Positions 37,027 through 50,610 of a stretch of 64,000 nucleotides of DNA are shown here, piece by piece (within the stretch, counting starts at the first letter, position 1; every line of letters starts with the position of its first letter). The translations under genes were made by a program, and so were the position numbers. Source of the DNA: Hexactinellida sp. DTS-2022 (lineage: Eukaryota; Porifera; Hexactinellida); contig JAPNXP010000001.1 in the NCBI GenBank assembly GCA_028753945.1, forward strand, positions 5,508,501 to 5,572,500. Reading direction: 5' to 3'. A model generated the notes under the pieces. It was not told the DNA's origin and searched no databases. It worked only from the letters and a program-made list of their open reading frames with translations.

Positions 37027-40000
37027 TGACTATTTTGTGGGTGTTAATTTATAGATAAGTTAGACCTTTTTAAGAATTTACTAGTATCTGTGGGCACCTG
37101 GCTCGGTCAAGTATCTTGTGTTCACCTTGTCGACCTTTTCTTAGTCGAGTGACTGTGTGTTCACATGGCTTGTCGCAAGTATCTGTGTAATTTAAAGGTC
37201 TGTTACCTGGCTTGCAGGAGTATCTGTGTACCCACTGGCTAGTATCAAATTATATACAGTGTATAAATTACTTATCTACAATTAATTTTGTGCTAAATCG
37301 GGGAAAGGTACTGAGGTGTGTCCCAAGTGCACCCACTGATTCTTTTCAGCAACTCTGAGGGACCGATTGAAATATACTAATATCTATCTTGTTTTGTATA
37401 GCCACTGGTAAGTAATTATTTGTTTGGTTAAGTTATGAATTAATTAATGCTAAAATTATGTAAACTCAAACTTGATTTAATTTTTGTTGAAAAGCATGTC
37501 TACCATCAACATATACTAGCATTCAGAATTTAGACTTATAATGTTTAGTTTTAATCAAAAAACAGGCGAGATATTAAAATTAATAATAATTGACAAAATA
37601 TGAATAGGTAACTATTGTAATAAAGCAAATCAAATTAAATAAGGATTTGTTGACTTTACTCAACTCACCGTGGATAACATAGCTAAAATAAATAACTAAT
37701 AATCGAATATATTATCAGTAATTAATGAATCAATGGCATTAAACTCAAGATGGTTTATGATAGAAACAAACTTCAAATTTATCTACCGTTCCTTGTGACT
37801 CGGACCAAATAACAAATACTTCTTCACAACTTGGGCATTGATGACTTGGCGAAAAAAATCCAAAATTGCAGCCTGCGACGACAGCATGTTCCTTTGGAGG
37901 CACTATCAATATACAACCAACAAAATATAGTGCCACCAAAGGAACATGCGTCGGCACAGGCTGCAATTTTGGATTTTTTTTTTCTCCGTAGACGGTACCC
38001 TGGCCACACCTTTATACATTGAGGGCTTAAACTTGGCATGTAGGTGCGATGGGACCGTCTAATTTGCACCTGGGGTTACGATTTTTGATTAACAAATTTT
38101 GGACACATTTTTAACACCTTTCAAAATTTGTCTGGTCCATAACTTGAAAATTGTTTTACTAAACCCCCAAATTTTATTTCACATTTGGATTCGCCATAAA
38201 ATTCTGCGTCTGATGGGAGAAAAATTTTTTCAATAAAGGGGTCAATTTCTGCCATAAATGGGGGTTGAAATTTCTTTGTTTACTCGCACTTCAATTTCAG
38301 TAAAACTGTGAAATCTAATTCCATTGTTTCAACTTGTAATAATTATATTGATTTAACTTGTTAAATCCTACTCTAGTGATTCAACTTGCGATAATTATAT
38401 TGATTTAACTTATAAATTCCAGCTGGCTTCTATTTATTGTAGTATTACTATACAATGGATTAAATAAAATATTATAATATAAGGAATTTGTTGACTTAAT
38501 TCAACTTAACCGTGGATAACATTCCTAAAATAAATAACTAATAATATAATTTATTATCCATACATAATGAATGAATGGCTTTAAACTCAAGATGGTTTAT
38601 GATAGAACCGTAAGATTTACATTCCACAACAACGACAGATTAAGTGAATATATTTATTTCGGCGAGAATATTCTTGCACAATTAATGTACTGACGTAATT
38701 AATTATAATTAATTCCTTTTGTATTTAACTTATAGACGGTTCCAATTGGATTATTGGGGTTATCGAGTGCGTGGAATTCAAACATTATAGTGAAATTCAA
38801 TTTAAATTAATAATTATTGCAAATTATTGAACATAATTTATTTTGCTGTATATAATAATGGTGTTAAATAATTAATACATTAATTAAATTTTTATGCTAA
38901 TTAGCTAAATTTCATTAATCTCAGAGATGATACAAGATATAAACAAACTTTCAATTTATCAATTGGTCCTTATGCCAGGTACCACCTATACAAGTGGGTC
39001 TTGACACCTTGAGGTGATGATGACATCGTTAAAAAAATGTATTTTTACAATTTTTTTAATTCGACATTTAAAATGGGTTAGTTGGTGTTGGGTGATGACC
39101 CAACACTCACATAAAAAATGCTGACTCATCACTTATTATATTCTACTGAAACTTGAATATCTTTGAAACGAAGTGAGCAAAATGGAAACTTCCACGACTC
39201 TAACGGTCGTTGCCTTCTGAAACACCTTTCTGAAATAATTTAACACCTTCATAGTGATGATGACATGGCGGAAAAAAAATCCAAAATTGCAGCCTGTGCC
39301 GAGAGCATGTTCCTATGGAGGCACTTTCAATAAACCACCACCAAAAGATAGTGCCACCAAAGGAACATGCGTCGGCACAGGCTGCAATTTTGGATTTTTT
39401 TTCTCCGTAGCAAGTGCCTTGGCCACACCTGTATACATTGAGGGCTGAAACTTGGCATGTAGTTGCGAAGTGACCGTCTAATTTGCACCTGGGGTTACGA
39501 TTTTTTGTCAAATAATTTTAACACCTACTTAAACTAATTATGACTATTACATGAAATCATACCTTGTGAATTTGATAAAATTTTCATATTGGATAGCTAA
39601 TTTAATTCTACACCTTTTGGAAAATAAAAAATAAAAAACTTACGTTAATTTATGCCACAAATCGGGGTTTAAATTTCTTTGTTTACTCACACTTCAGTTT
39701 CAGTAAAACTGTTAAATCTAATTCCATTGTTTCAACTTGTAATAAATATATTGATTAAACTTGTTAAATCTTACACTATTGTTTAAACTTGGGATAATCA
39801 TATTGATTCCACTTGTGAAATCGAGTTGGCTTCTATTTAATAATTGAAAAACTAAGATTTTACATTCCATAACAAAAACAGATTATGTGATTATATTTAC
39901 TTCTGCGTGAATATTCTGCACAATGGATACACTGACATAATTAATCGCTCTGTCTTCAACTTATAGAGACTGTTCCAATTAGATTATTGGGGTTATCGAG

Positions 40001-43000
40001 TGTGCGGAATTGAAATTTGATAGCCAAATTAAATAATTTATTATTTATGGCAAAATAATTTAAGTTAATTATTGTAAGTTGACATTGAAATTGGTGTTAT
40101 ATTAAAATAATATTAATAAATATTTATACTAATTAATTAAATATCATAAATCTCAGAGATCATACAAGATATATACAAACTTTCAATTTATCAATTGGTC
40201 CTTATGGCAGGTACCACCTATACAAGTGGGTCTTGACACCTTGAGGCGATGATGACATCGTTAAAAAAATGTATTTTTACAATTTTTTTAATTCGACATT
40301 TAAAATGGGTTAGTTGGTGTTGGGTGATGACCCAACACTCACATAAAAAATGCTGACTCATCACTTATTATATTCTACTGAAACTTGAATATCTTTGAAA
40401 CGAAGTGAGCAAAATGGAAACTTCCACGACTCTAACGGTCGTTGCCTTCTGAAACACCTTTCTGAAATAATTTAACACCTTCATAGTGATGATGACATGG
40501 CGGAAAAAAAAATCCAAAATTGCAGCCTGTGCCGAGAGCATGTTCCTATGGAGGCACTATCAATAAACCACCACCAAAATATAGTGCCACCAAAGGAACA
40601 TGCGTCGGCACAGGCTGCAATTTTGTATATTATTATTTCTCCGTAGCAGGTGCCCTGGCCACACCTGTATATATAGAGGGCTGAAACTTGGCATGTAGAT
40701 TCGGAGTCGACGTCTAATTTGCACCTGGGGTTACGATTTTGTATTAACAAATTTTTGACACATCTTTAACACCTTTCAAAATTTGTCTGGTCCATAACTC
40801 AAAAAATGTTTTACTAAACCCCAAAATTTTATTTCACATTTGGATTCGCCATAAAATTCTGCGTCTGATGGGAGAAGAAATCTTTCAATAAAGGGGTCAA
40901 TTTCTTCCATAAATGGGGGTTGAAATTTCTTTGTTTACTGACACTTCAATTTCAGTAAAGTGTTAAATCTAATTCTATTGTTTCAACTTGTAATAATTAT
41001 ATTGATTTAACTTGTTAAATCCTACTCTAGTGATTCAACTTGCGATAATTATATTGATTTAACTTGTGAATTGAGCTGGCTTCTATTTAATTTTTATATT
41101 ACTATACAATTGATTAAATTAAATAATAAAATATAAGGAATTTGTTGACTCAAATCAACCAACCATGGATAACATTGCTAAAATAAATAACTAATAATAT
41201 AATTTATTATCAATAAGTAATGAATGAATGGCATTAAACTAAAGATGGTTTATGATAGAACCGTTAAGATTTTACATTCCACAACAACGACAGATTAAGT
41301 GATTATATTTATTTCGGCGAGAATATTCTTGCACAATTAATGACTGACTTAATTAATTATAATTAATTCGCTCTGTGTTTAACTTATAGAGACGGTTCGA
41401 ATTGGATTATTGGGGTTATCGAGTGCGCTGAATTCAATTATGATTGTGAAATTCGATTTAAATTAATAATAAGTGCAAATAATTGAACTTTATTTATTTT
41501 ACTGGACATAATAATCGTGTTAAATTATTAATTTATTAATTGAATATTTATACTAATTAGCTAAATTTCATTAATCTCAGAGATGATACAAGATAGAAAC
41601 AAACTTTCAATTTATCAATTGGTCCTTATGGCACGTGCCACCTATACAAGTGGGTCTTGACACCTTGAGGTGATGATGACATCGTTAAAAAAATGTATTT
41701 TTACAATTTTTTTAATTCGACATTTAAAATGGGTTAGTTGGTGTTGGGTGATGACCCAACACTCACATAAAAAATGCTGAGTCATCACTTATTATATTCT
41801 ACTAAAACTTGAATATCTTTGAATGAAGTGAGCTAAAACGAAACTTTCAACTCACTAAGGGTCGTTGCCTTATGAAACACCTTTTCAAAATAATTTAACA
41901 CCTTCATAGTGATCATGACATGGCGAAAAAAAAATCCAAAATTGCAGCCTGTGCCGAGAGCATGTTCCTATGGAGGCACTATCAATAAACCACCACCAAA
42001 ATATTGTGCCACCAAAGGAACATGCGTCGGCACAGGCTGCAATTTTGGATTTTTTATTTTTATTTTTATTTTTATTTTCTCCGTAGACGGTGCCCTGGCC
42101 AGAGCTTAATTGTTGATGGGCTGAAACTTGGCATGTAGGTGCGATGGGACCGTCTAATTTGCACCTGGGGTTACGATTTTTCGTTATCAAATTTTTGACA
42201 CATCTCTAACACCTTTAGAAATTTGTCTGGTCCATAACTCAAAAAATGTTTTACTAAACCCCAATTTTTATTACATATTTGGATTCACCATAAAATTCTG
42301 CGTCTAATGGGAGAAGAAAATTTACATTAAAGGGTTTAATTTCTGCCATAAATGGGGGCTGAAATTTCTTTGTTTACTCACACTTCAATTTCAGTAAAAC
42401 TGTGAAATCTAATTCCATTGTTTCAACTTGTAATAATTATATTGATTCAACTTGTTAAATCCTACTCTAGTGATTCAACTTGCGATAATTATATTGATTT
42501 AACTTATAAATTCCAACTGGCTTCTATTTAATTCTAGCATTACTATACAATGGATTAAATTAAATTAATTTATATAAGGAATTTGTTGACTTTACTCAAC
42601 TCACCGTGGATAAGATTGCTAAAATAAATAACTAATAATTTAATTTATTATCAATACATAATGAATGAATGGCATCAAACTCAAGATGGTTTATGATAGA
42701 AACAAACTTCAAATTTATCTAACGTTCCGTGTGACTCGGACCAATTAACAAATGGTTCTCCACACCTTGGGCGTTCATGACTTGGCAACAACAAAAAAAT
42801 CCAAAATTGCAGCCTGCGCCGACAGCATGTTCCTTTGGAGGCACTATCAATAAACCACCAACAAAATATAGTGCCACCAAAGGAACATGCGTCGGCACAG
42901 GCTGCAATTTTGGATTTTTTTATTTCTCCGTAGCAGGTGCCCTGGCCACACCTATATACATAGAGGGCTGAAACTTGGCATGTAGGTGCGATGGGACCGT

Positions 43001-44094
43001 CTAATTTGCACCTGGGGTTACGATTTTTGATTAACAAATTTTGGACACATCTTTAACACCTTTCAAAATTTGTCTGTTCCATAACTCAAAATATGTTTTA
43101 ATAAACCCCAAAATTTTATTGCATATTTAGATTCACCTTAAAATTCTGCGTCTGATGGGAGAAGAAAGTTTTCAACAAAGGGTTTAATTTCTGCCATTAA
43201 TGGGGGTTAAAATCTCTTTGTTTACTCACACTTCAATTTCTGTAAACTGTGAAATCTAATTCCATTGTTTCAACTTGTAATAATTTATATTGATTTAACT
43301 TGTTAAAGCTTTCACTATTGTTTCAACTTGCGATAATTATATTGATTTAACCTATAAATTCCAGCTGGGTTCTATTTAATTGTAGTATTACTATACAATG
43401 GATTAAATTAAATAATATAATATAAGGAATTTGTTGACTCAACTCAACTAACCATGGATAACATTGCTAAAATAAATAACTAATAATATAACTTATTATC
43501 AATACATAATGAATGAATGGCTTTAAACTCAAGATGGTTTATGATAGAAACAAACTTCAAATTCAACAATCGTTCCTTGTGACTCCGACCACTTAACAAA
43601 TGGTTCTTCACACCTTGGGCGTTGATGACTTAGCGAAAAAAAATCCAAAATTGCAGCCTGCGCCCGACAGCATGTTCCTTTGGAGGCACTATCAATAAAC
43701 CACCAACAAAATATAGTGCCACCAAAGGAACATGCGTCGGCATAGCTGCAATTTTGGATTTTTTTACTGTGCCGACTATACTATAGTATAGTGGCCCAGT
43801 ATTGGAATCACTGCCTTTATTATTATTACTGTGCCGACTATACTATAGTATAGTGGCCCAGTATTGGAATCACTGCCTTTATTATTATTACTGTGCCGAC
43901 TATACTATAGTATAGTGGCCCAGTATTGGAATCACTGCCTTATTATTTTTATTATTATTTTTACTGTGCCGACTATACTATAGTGTAGTGGCCCAGTTCT
44001 AATCTTACTGCCTTGGTTATTGGTCCGTAGCCTCTCTACTGAATAGAGTTCAATTAACTAAGGACTGAAATTTTCAGGATAGGTGTCTCATGGG

Positions 44095-45185
44095 TTACAG
44101 ATGTGCACCTGGGGTCACGATTTATTAATTTCGACTTGGGAAAATTTTTAACGGGACTTTAAGCTTTTTTTGTCCCATAAGAAAATACATGCAATAACAA
44201 GAAATTTTTTTAAATCATTAGTATCAGAAAACTATTTTGCAACTGATAGCTCTTCACGACTTTTAAACCTGTCCTCATTTTCCTGATAACTAGGCTCAAA
44301 GTTGCCACAATACACCCTTAACTTTATAAAATCGTAAATTCATTAATATTCAATTATGCAATCATTTCGTGGTTTCAATGAAATAAACTATTTATGAATA
44401 ATTCAATTGATTCAGTGTTATTTCGATTCAAGTTATTGTTGATATCATAATTACAATAAAGAATTCTAGTATATATGAATAACTAATTTACATTCAATAG
44501 CTATTACTATACAAATCAATTTCTGATATCATAGTTACAATAATTTATTCTATTTATATGAATAATTCAATTTGATTCAATAGTATATAAATCGATTTCT
44601 AATACAATAGTTGTATTAAAGTTTTCTCCTATATGAAAATTCAATTTCACTCAACAGTTATTCAATTTCAGAACGATTTCTGATATTCAAACAATGGATT
44701 AATGAGATGGAATATCTATTTGTATAAATATTTGTCTATTTGTGTGCTTGGTGCCCGAAATGTATTAGAGTGTAAGGGGGGGGGTTTATATAGCATTTAC
44801 GTATAATTGAAATATAAACTTAATCCCATATGTCATTCAAAGTAAGCGAGTATGCTGATTTAATTTTAAAACGATGACTGCTATACAAACAATGGATTAA
44901 TGAAATGGAATATCTTTTAAATGACTATTCGTCTGTGTGCGTGTTTGGTGGTCGAATTGTATTAGAGTGATAGGGGGTTATAATAGAAATATAAACTAGA
45001 TCCCCTTTGTCATTCTAAGTAAACAAGTATGCTGATTTCCAATTTTAAACAGTATATTAATATTCAATGGATTAAAGCAAATTAAATTTAATTGGAAATT
45101 TGTTTACTTAACTCAACTCAACTCACATTGCTAAAATAATTAGCTATTTATATCTTTTATTATCTATACATAATGAATGAATGGC
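44095..45185 (-). repeat. RepB segment, copy 1
   Basis: About 1 kb starting at CACCTGGGGTCACGATTTAT and ending in the AAACCCAAGATGGTTCAAGA landmark shared with RepA. It contains ATTTCGACTTGGGAAAA, TTTTTTTGTCCCATAAGAAA and TGTATTAGAGTG. It is repeated at 45720-46810 and, interrupted, at 56770-57498 plus 60979-61200. Non-coding; it behaves as an alternative internal cassette between RepA end blocks. Confidence 0.85.
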
Positions 45186-45719
45186 ATTAAACCCAAGATG
45201 GTTCAAGATAGAAATAATATATAATCAACAATGGTTCCTTTGTCCCGTACAACTTGTTAAATGAGACTAAACACAATGAGGCGTTCATGACATGGCGAAA
45301 AAAATCCAAAATTGCAGCTGTGCCGACAGCGTGTTCCTTTGGAGGCACTATCAATAAACCACCACCAAAATATAGTGCCACAAAAGGAACATGCGTCGGC
45401 ACAGCTGCAATTTTGGATTTTTTATTATTATTTTTACTGTGCCGACTATACTATAGTATAGTGGGCCAGTATTGGAATCACTGCCTTTATTTATTTTTAC
45501 TGTGCCGACTATACTATAGTATAGTGGCCCAGTTCTAATCTTACTGCCTTTATTGTATATTATTACTGTGCCGACTATACTATAGTATAGTGGCCCAGTA
45601 TTGGTCTTAGTGCTTTGGTTATTAATATTATTATTGTTATTGGTCCGTAACCTCTCTACTGACCAGAGTTTTATTAACTAAGAGCCAAAATTTTCAGAAT
45701 ATGTGTCTCATGGGTCACA

Positions 45720-46810
45720 GATGTGCACCTGGGGTCACGATTTATTAATTTCGACTTGGGAAAAATTTTAACGGGACTTTTAGCTTTTTTTGTCCCATAA
45801 GAAAATAAATGCAATAACAATAAAAAATTTAGAATCATTAGTATCAGAAAAGTATTTTGCAACTGATAGCTGTTCACGATTTTTTTAATCTGTCCTCATT
45901 TTCCCAATAATTAGGCTCAAAGTTGCCACAATTCACCCTTAACTTTCTAAAATCATAAATTCATTAATATTCAATTATGCAATTATTTCGTGGTTCCAAT
46001 GAATAACTATATTTATGAATAATTCAATTAGATTCAGTGTTATTTCGATTCAAGTTATTGTTGATATCATAATTACAATAAAGAATTCTAGAATATATGA
46101 ATAGTTAATTTACATTCAATAGCTATTACTATACAAATCAATTTCTGATATCATAGTTACAATAAAGTATTCTAGTGTATATGAATAATTCAATTTGATT
46201 CAATAGCTGCTACTATATAAATCGATTTCTAATACAATAGTTGTATTAAAGTTTTCTCCTATAATGAAATTCAATTTAACTCAACAGTTATTCAATATCA
46301 GAACGATTCTGATATTCAACCAATGGATTAATGAGATGGAATATCTATTTGTATAAATATTTGTCTATGTGTATGCTTGGTGCCCGAAATGTATTAGAGT
46401 GTAAGGGGGGTTTATAACGCATTTATAATGGAAATATAAACTTAATCCCCATATATCATTCAAAGTAAGCGAGTATGCTGATTTCAATTTTAAAACGATG
46501 ACAGATATACAAACAATGGATTAATGAAATGGAATATCTATTAAATGACTATTCGTCTGTGTGCGTGTTTGGTGTCCGAATTGTATTAGAGTGATAGGGG
46601 GGGGATAATTATAACGCATTTATAATGGAAATATAAACTTAATCCTTTTGTCATTCTAAGTAAACAAGTATGCTTATTTCCAATTTTTAACAGTATATTA
46701 ATATTCAATGGATTAAAGCAAAGTAAATTATATTGGGAATTTGTTACTTAACTCAAATCACAGTGGATAACATTGCTCAAATAATTAACTATTTATATAA
46801 ATTATTATCT
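45720..46810 (-). repeat. RepB segment, copy 2
   Basis: Closely similar to copy 1 over its whole length. It preserves the uninterrupted sequence AATGGAAATATAAACTTAATC near 46625, which is the empty-site equivalent of the Ginger insertion at 57499-60978. Confidence 0.85.
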
Positions 46811-47935
46811 ATACATAATGAATGAATGGCATTAAACTCAAGGTGGTTCAAGATAGAAATAATTTAAAATCAACAATCGTTCCTTTGTACCATACAACTT
46901 GTTAAATGAGTCTAAACACTATGAGGCGTTCATAAGATGGCGAAAAAATCCAAAATTGCAGCTGTGACGACAGCATGATCCTTTGGAGGCACTATAAATA
47001 AACCACCACCAAAATATAGTGCCACAAAAGGAACATGCGTCGGCACAGGCTGCAATTTTGGATTTTATTATTATTCTTTCTCCGTTGACGGTGCCCTGGG
47101 CACACCTATATACATAGAGGGCTGAAACTTGGCATGTAGATTCGGAGTCGACGTCTAATTTGCACCTGGGGTTACGATTTTGTATTAACAAATTTTTGAC
47201 ACATCTTTAACACCTTTCAAAATTTGTCTGGTCCATAACACAAAATATGTTTTACTAAACCCCCAAATTTTATTTCACATTTGGATTCACCATAAAATTC
47301 TGCGTCTGATGGGAGAAGAAAACTTTCAATAAAGAGTTTTATTTCTGCCATAAATGGGGGTTGAAATTTCTTTGTTTACTCACACTTCAGTTCAGTATAA
47401 CTGTTAAATCTAATTCCATTGTTTCAACTTGTAATAATTATATTGATTTAATTTGTTAAATCCTACTCTAGTGATTCAACTTGCGATAATTATATTGATT
47501 TAGCTTATATATTCCAGCTGGCTTCTATTTAATTCTAGTATTACTATACAATGGATTAAATAAAATAATATAATATAAGGAATTTGTTGACTTAATTCAA
47601 CTCAACCGTGGATAACAATGCTAATATAAATAACTAATAATATAATTTATTTTCAATACATAATGAATGAATGGCATCAAACTCAAGATGGTTTAAGATA
47701 GAAACAAACTTCAAATTTATCTACCGTTCCTTGTGAGTCGGACCAATTAACAAATGCTTCTTCACACCTTGGGCGTTGATGAATTGGCGAAAAAAAATCC
47801 TAAATTGCAGCCTGCGCCGACAGCATGTTCCTTTGGAGGCACTATCAATAAACCACCAACAAAATATAGTGCCACCAAAGGAACATGCGTCGGCACAGGC
47901 TGCAATTTTGGAATTCAGAAACTATATACAAGCTT

Positions 47936-48795
47936 GACACTATCTATGTTATATTGAATAGACGCACATAACTGTATATTAAAAGAATCCATACCTAGAC
48001 AAAACAATTCAAAATGCACTTGAATGAATACATTCTTCGCTATTTTTATCCAGGTAAAGTTCTGAGGTTACTTAGAAGTATTCAGAGAATCTATAGACAT
48101 GTTCTGTAGTGATTTATCAGTTTACTATAAGGGACACCGATAATTAAGTAATTCATGTATGTTATTAGTACTGTAGATGTATAAAATCTACATTATTATC
48201 ATATACCAGTTACGTACGAACATTATGAAATTTTAGTTTTGGTTATACGTGTACCTTCATGGGGTGGGGCGCGAACAAAAGTGGGTTTGGAAAGTGGGTC
48301 ATGGTTTTGAAAAGGTTGAAAACCCCTGCTCTAATAGCAGCTTCGCCTATTAGCAACCAAATTTCATGCAAAATGCGAGTTGCTAATAAAGCAATTCCAC
48401 CTTGTATATAATCAATAAAATTTCAATTTAGGTCATAAAATAAATAACTTGTTTATAATCCCGTCCGTCCCAATTTACTCTCCGTAACAATTAATTTATT
48501 TACTTTGGCCTTATGGATATTTTTAAGAAATTAATTTCTTTATTATGCTCCCATAAATATTCTTACAATGTAGTTGCACTTCCGTCTAACAGTTTTAATT
48601 AATTAACATATGATTGTGGTACCTGTTTTATTTTATTAATTTTTCTCTAGCTAATTAGGGATCCTGTTTTACACTCCTTATGATAAACTACTTTACTTCT
48701 ACTTTTGATTCCTTCAATCTATTTTGTTACCTTATTTCGTTGATTAATTAATTAATTAAGACTCTACACCCAATTTGATAATACAAGTAACTCGG
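47936..48795. other. Spacer with one hAT end
   Basis: AT-rich and largely unique. A hAT-type terminus lies at about 48246-48328: read on the minus strand it starts CAGGGGTTTTCAACC and continues with AAACCATGACCCAC. The other end is not found, so this is a truncated copy. AT-rich sequence with TTAATTAATTAATTAA precedes the THAP-like fragment. Confidence 0.55.
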
Positions 48796-48960
48796 ATGCC
48801 AAATCACTGCTCTCCTCCTGGGTGCAAAAAAGTAATTACAGAGGTGAACCTTATACACAGTATTCAAGCTTCCTACGGCCCCTCCAAGTTGCGCATTCAA
48901 TGGTTGAATGCACTCCATCGTGACTACACGGATGACTTGAAAAGTATTTATCTGTGCTTA
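48796..48960 (+). pseudogene. THAP-domain first-exon fragment
   Basis: From an ATG at 48796 the frame reads MPNHCSPPGCKKV, then KLRIQWLNALHRD. The MP-x-x-C-x4-C start and the WL-x-AL-x-R block are typical of the first half of a THAP zinc finger. The second half (C-x2-H) is not in frame, and no convincing donor or next exon was found. It could be the first exon of a host THAP gene, or the 5' part of a P-like transposon. The P-like transposase relic at 22.6-24.0 kb makes the second option reasonable. Confidence 0.4.
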
Positions 48961-49024
48961 ATAAAATTTTTAAATGTTAAATTTATTAAAATTAGTGACC
49001 AATTTAGAACTGGGTGACAAATTA

Positions 49025-49216
49025 CAGTCAGGTTCTTTTATTATGAACATTCAAGGGACCAAAAATTGTGTTCATAATAAAGAGACTTCATAATAAGCGA
49101 ACTCTACTTAATACAAACCCTATGTAAATTGGTAAATTGGGACCGTATGGTTTGTTCATAATAAAAAATCTTCATATTAAGCAGACGAAATCTTGTTCAT
49201 AATAAGCAGACCTGAC
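49025..49216. mobile_element. pogo-like MITE
   Basis: The left end CAGTCAGGTTCTTTTATTAT and the right end ATAATAAGCAGACCTGAC are imperfect inverted repeats next to TA (49023-49024, and TA at 49217-49218). TTCATAATAAG recurs internally. About 190 bp and non-coding. Confidence 0.65.
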
Positions 49217-49346
49217 TAAGTATATTTTATCATTCTCGTGCATATACACTGCGCGCATTCACGCACGCTAGTAGCTTAGAGTGCACGCATGTACACTAGT
49301 GCACATGCATTCACGCTAATCTTGCATATACGCTGCAACATCTATA

Positions 49347-49517
49347 CAGTCGAAACCGGTTTTTTCTAACCAATTCTTTGCATTGAAATAAAGTAAGAAA
49401 AATCCGATAGTTAGAATAAACAGATTGAAAATAACACAAAATTTGAATTTCTTACACATTTAGAATAAATAGTTAGTTAGAAAAAACCGATTAGTTAGAA
49501 AAAACCGGTTTCGACTG
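49347..49517. mobile_element. pogo-like MITE with TA duplication
   Basis: The terminal inverted repeats CAGTCGAAACCGGTTTTTTC and its exact complement run at least 24 bp, and TA flanks both sides (49345-49346 and 49518-49519). The inner GTTAGAAAAA motif is repeated. The first six bases, CAGTCG, match the element at 12715. Confidence 0.9.
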
Positions 49518-49934
49518 TACTATTAAAACACAAGGGTGGGTGTAGTGGATATAATTGTTGTATGTTTAGTGTTGATTGAAGAAACTAGACTGTTTAAAAT
49601 GTTATTTTTGGCATAGTGGGGTAACTTTTGGCACGCGCCAACAAGTTGAGGTTTCTACTCAAAATTTCTCACATCTCGACAAGTTATGACGTCATTGTCA
49701 CATCGAGAAGCATTAAAATTCACTTAATCGCACATAATTCCCGTCGTCTTAAGAGAAAAAATCTGAAAATTTAATAGAACATGTACATTAATGATGCGGA
49801 CACGTTGGTCACACCAGACTTCCAATATGCTTACTCATTACCACATGATGAAGAAATCATTAAAATTTCATTGTTAATTTTGACTATTTAGGCCTATTTA
49901 CGCTTTATAATCAATGTTAGAAGTATATAAACAC

Positions 49935-50502
49935 CAAGGTTAAAACCGAATACGGATATATTTAGTTGAACCGAATATTATTTGCCTAATGGTTGATATT
50001 TGGTTGCCAACCTGATATATATCACTATTCGGTTCCCCAACCGATTATTATCAGTATTCGTATTTGGTTGACGTAACCGAATATTATTAATATTTGTGTT
50101 CGGTTGGCGTAACCGAGTATTATCAGTGTTCGTAATCGGCAGTGTATTATATAGCCATTTGTAAATACGCCTAAATCACAAAATTGATGTTACGGTATAG
50201 GAGAATTCGACAAGATTACAATTTTGCGCGCGCTCCTAATTATTTTTTTCCTAAAAACATACTCCAAAAGGAGCCTGTCGCGCTCCTGGATAGTTCCCTG
50301 TTGTTCGGTTGACGTAACCAAATATTATCAGTATATTCGTATTCAGTTGACGTAACCGAATATTATCAGTAATCGTATTCGGTTTGAGCAACCGAATATT
50401 ATCAGTATTCGTATTCGGTTACTCAACCAAATATCAGTCTTCGTATTTGTTAGGGCAACTATTCATGAATACTGATATTCGGTTCGAGCGGTTTCAACCT
50501 TG
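49935..50502. mobile_element. hAT-like element with AACCGAATATTATC repeats, 8-bp TSD
   Basis: The ends are CAAGGTTAAAACCG and CGGTTTCAACCTTG. ATAAACAC is duplicated exactly at 49927-49934 and 50503-50510. Both halves are tandem repeats of about 30 bp around GTATTCGGTTGACGTAACCG and AATATTATCA, each unit itself palindromic (CGGTT...AACCG). A short unrelated middle includes a GCGCGCTCCTAA fragment related to the 16330 element. It ends 108 bp before the SDA1 start codon. Confidence 0.9.
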
Positions 50503-50610
50503 ATAAACACACACAAACCGCGAAGCGGTTGTTGTGGGGTTGTGATTTTCCGCGAAGCGCACTAGTAAATTATATTGCGGAATTTTGATTTAACCTTAGA
50601 TCCATTTGTG

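Larger units (their letters stand above)
29200..37605 (+). mobile_element. Autonomous Helentron (rolling-circle transposon)
   Basis: The unit interrupts RepA sequence: a RepA-like stretch ending GCGATAATTATATTTATTGA near 29205 stops, and RepA resumes near 37605 (AAAGCAAATCAAATTAAATA). Between them lies one three-exon gene with Rep, helicase, endonuclease and OTU domains. The region after the stop (37027-37440) carries about five degenerate repeats around AGTATCTGTG and CACCTGGCTTG spaced 35-60 bp apart. Exact ends are uncertain because Helentron termini are short and AT-rich and no target duplication is expected. The uninterrupted frame suggests a recent copy. Confidence 0.85.
37605..47935 (-). 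repeat. RepA array, minus orientation, mixed unit lengths
   Basis: Hairpins lie at about 37850-37980, 39276-39402, 40505-40628, 41931-42055, 42795-42920, 43640-43765, 45300-45420, 46945-47066 and 47795-47915. Spacing falls into classes: near 850 (three times), 1230, near 1430 (twice) and near 1650 bp (twice). Short units lack the segment with ACAACGACAGATTAAGTG and TGTTGGGTGATGACCCAACA. They have instead a segment of about 110 bp with TGACTCGGACCA and CACACCTTGGGCGTT before the hairpin. The 1650-bp spacings contain the RepB segment. Modules at about 43765-44025 (four) and 45434-45620 (three). No gene is seen. Confidence 0.92.

Noticed and set aside
49225..49340. Alternating GCATATACACTGCGCGCATT-like sequence as possible Z-DNA or a MITE
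   Set aside because: Only weak inverted symmetry and no target duplication; reported as nothing more than low-complexity sequence.
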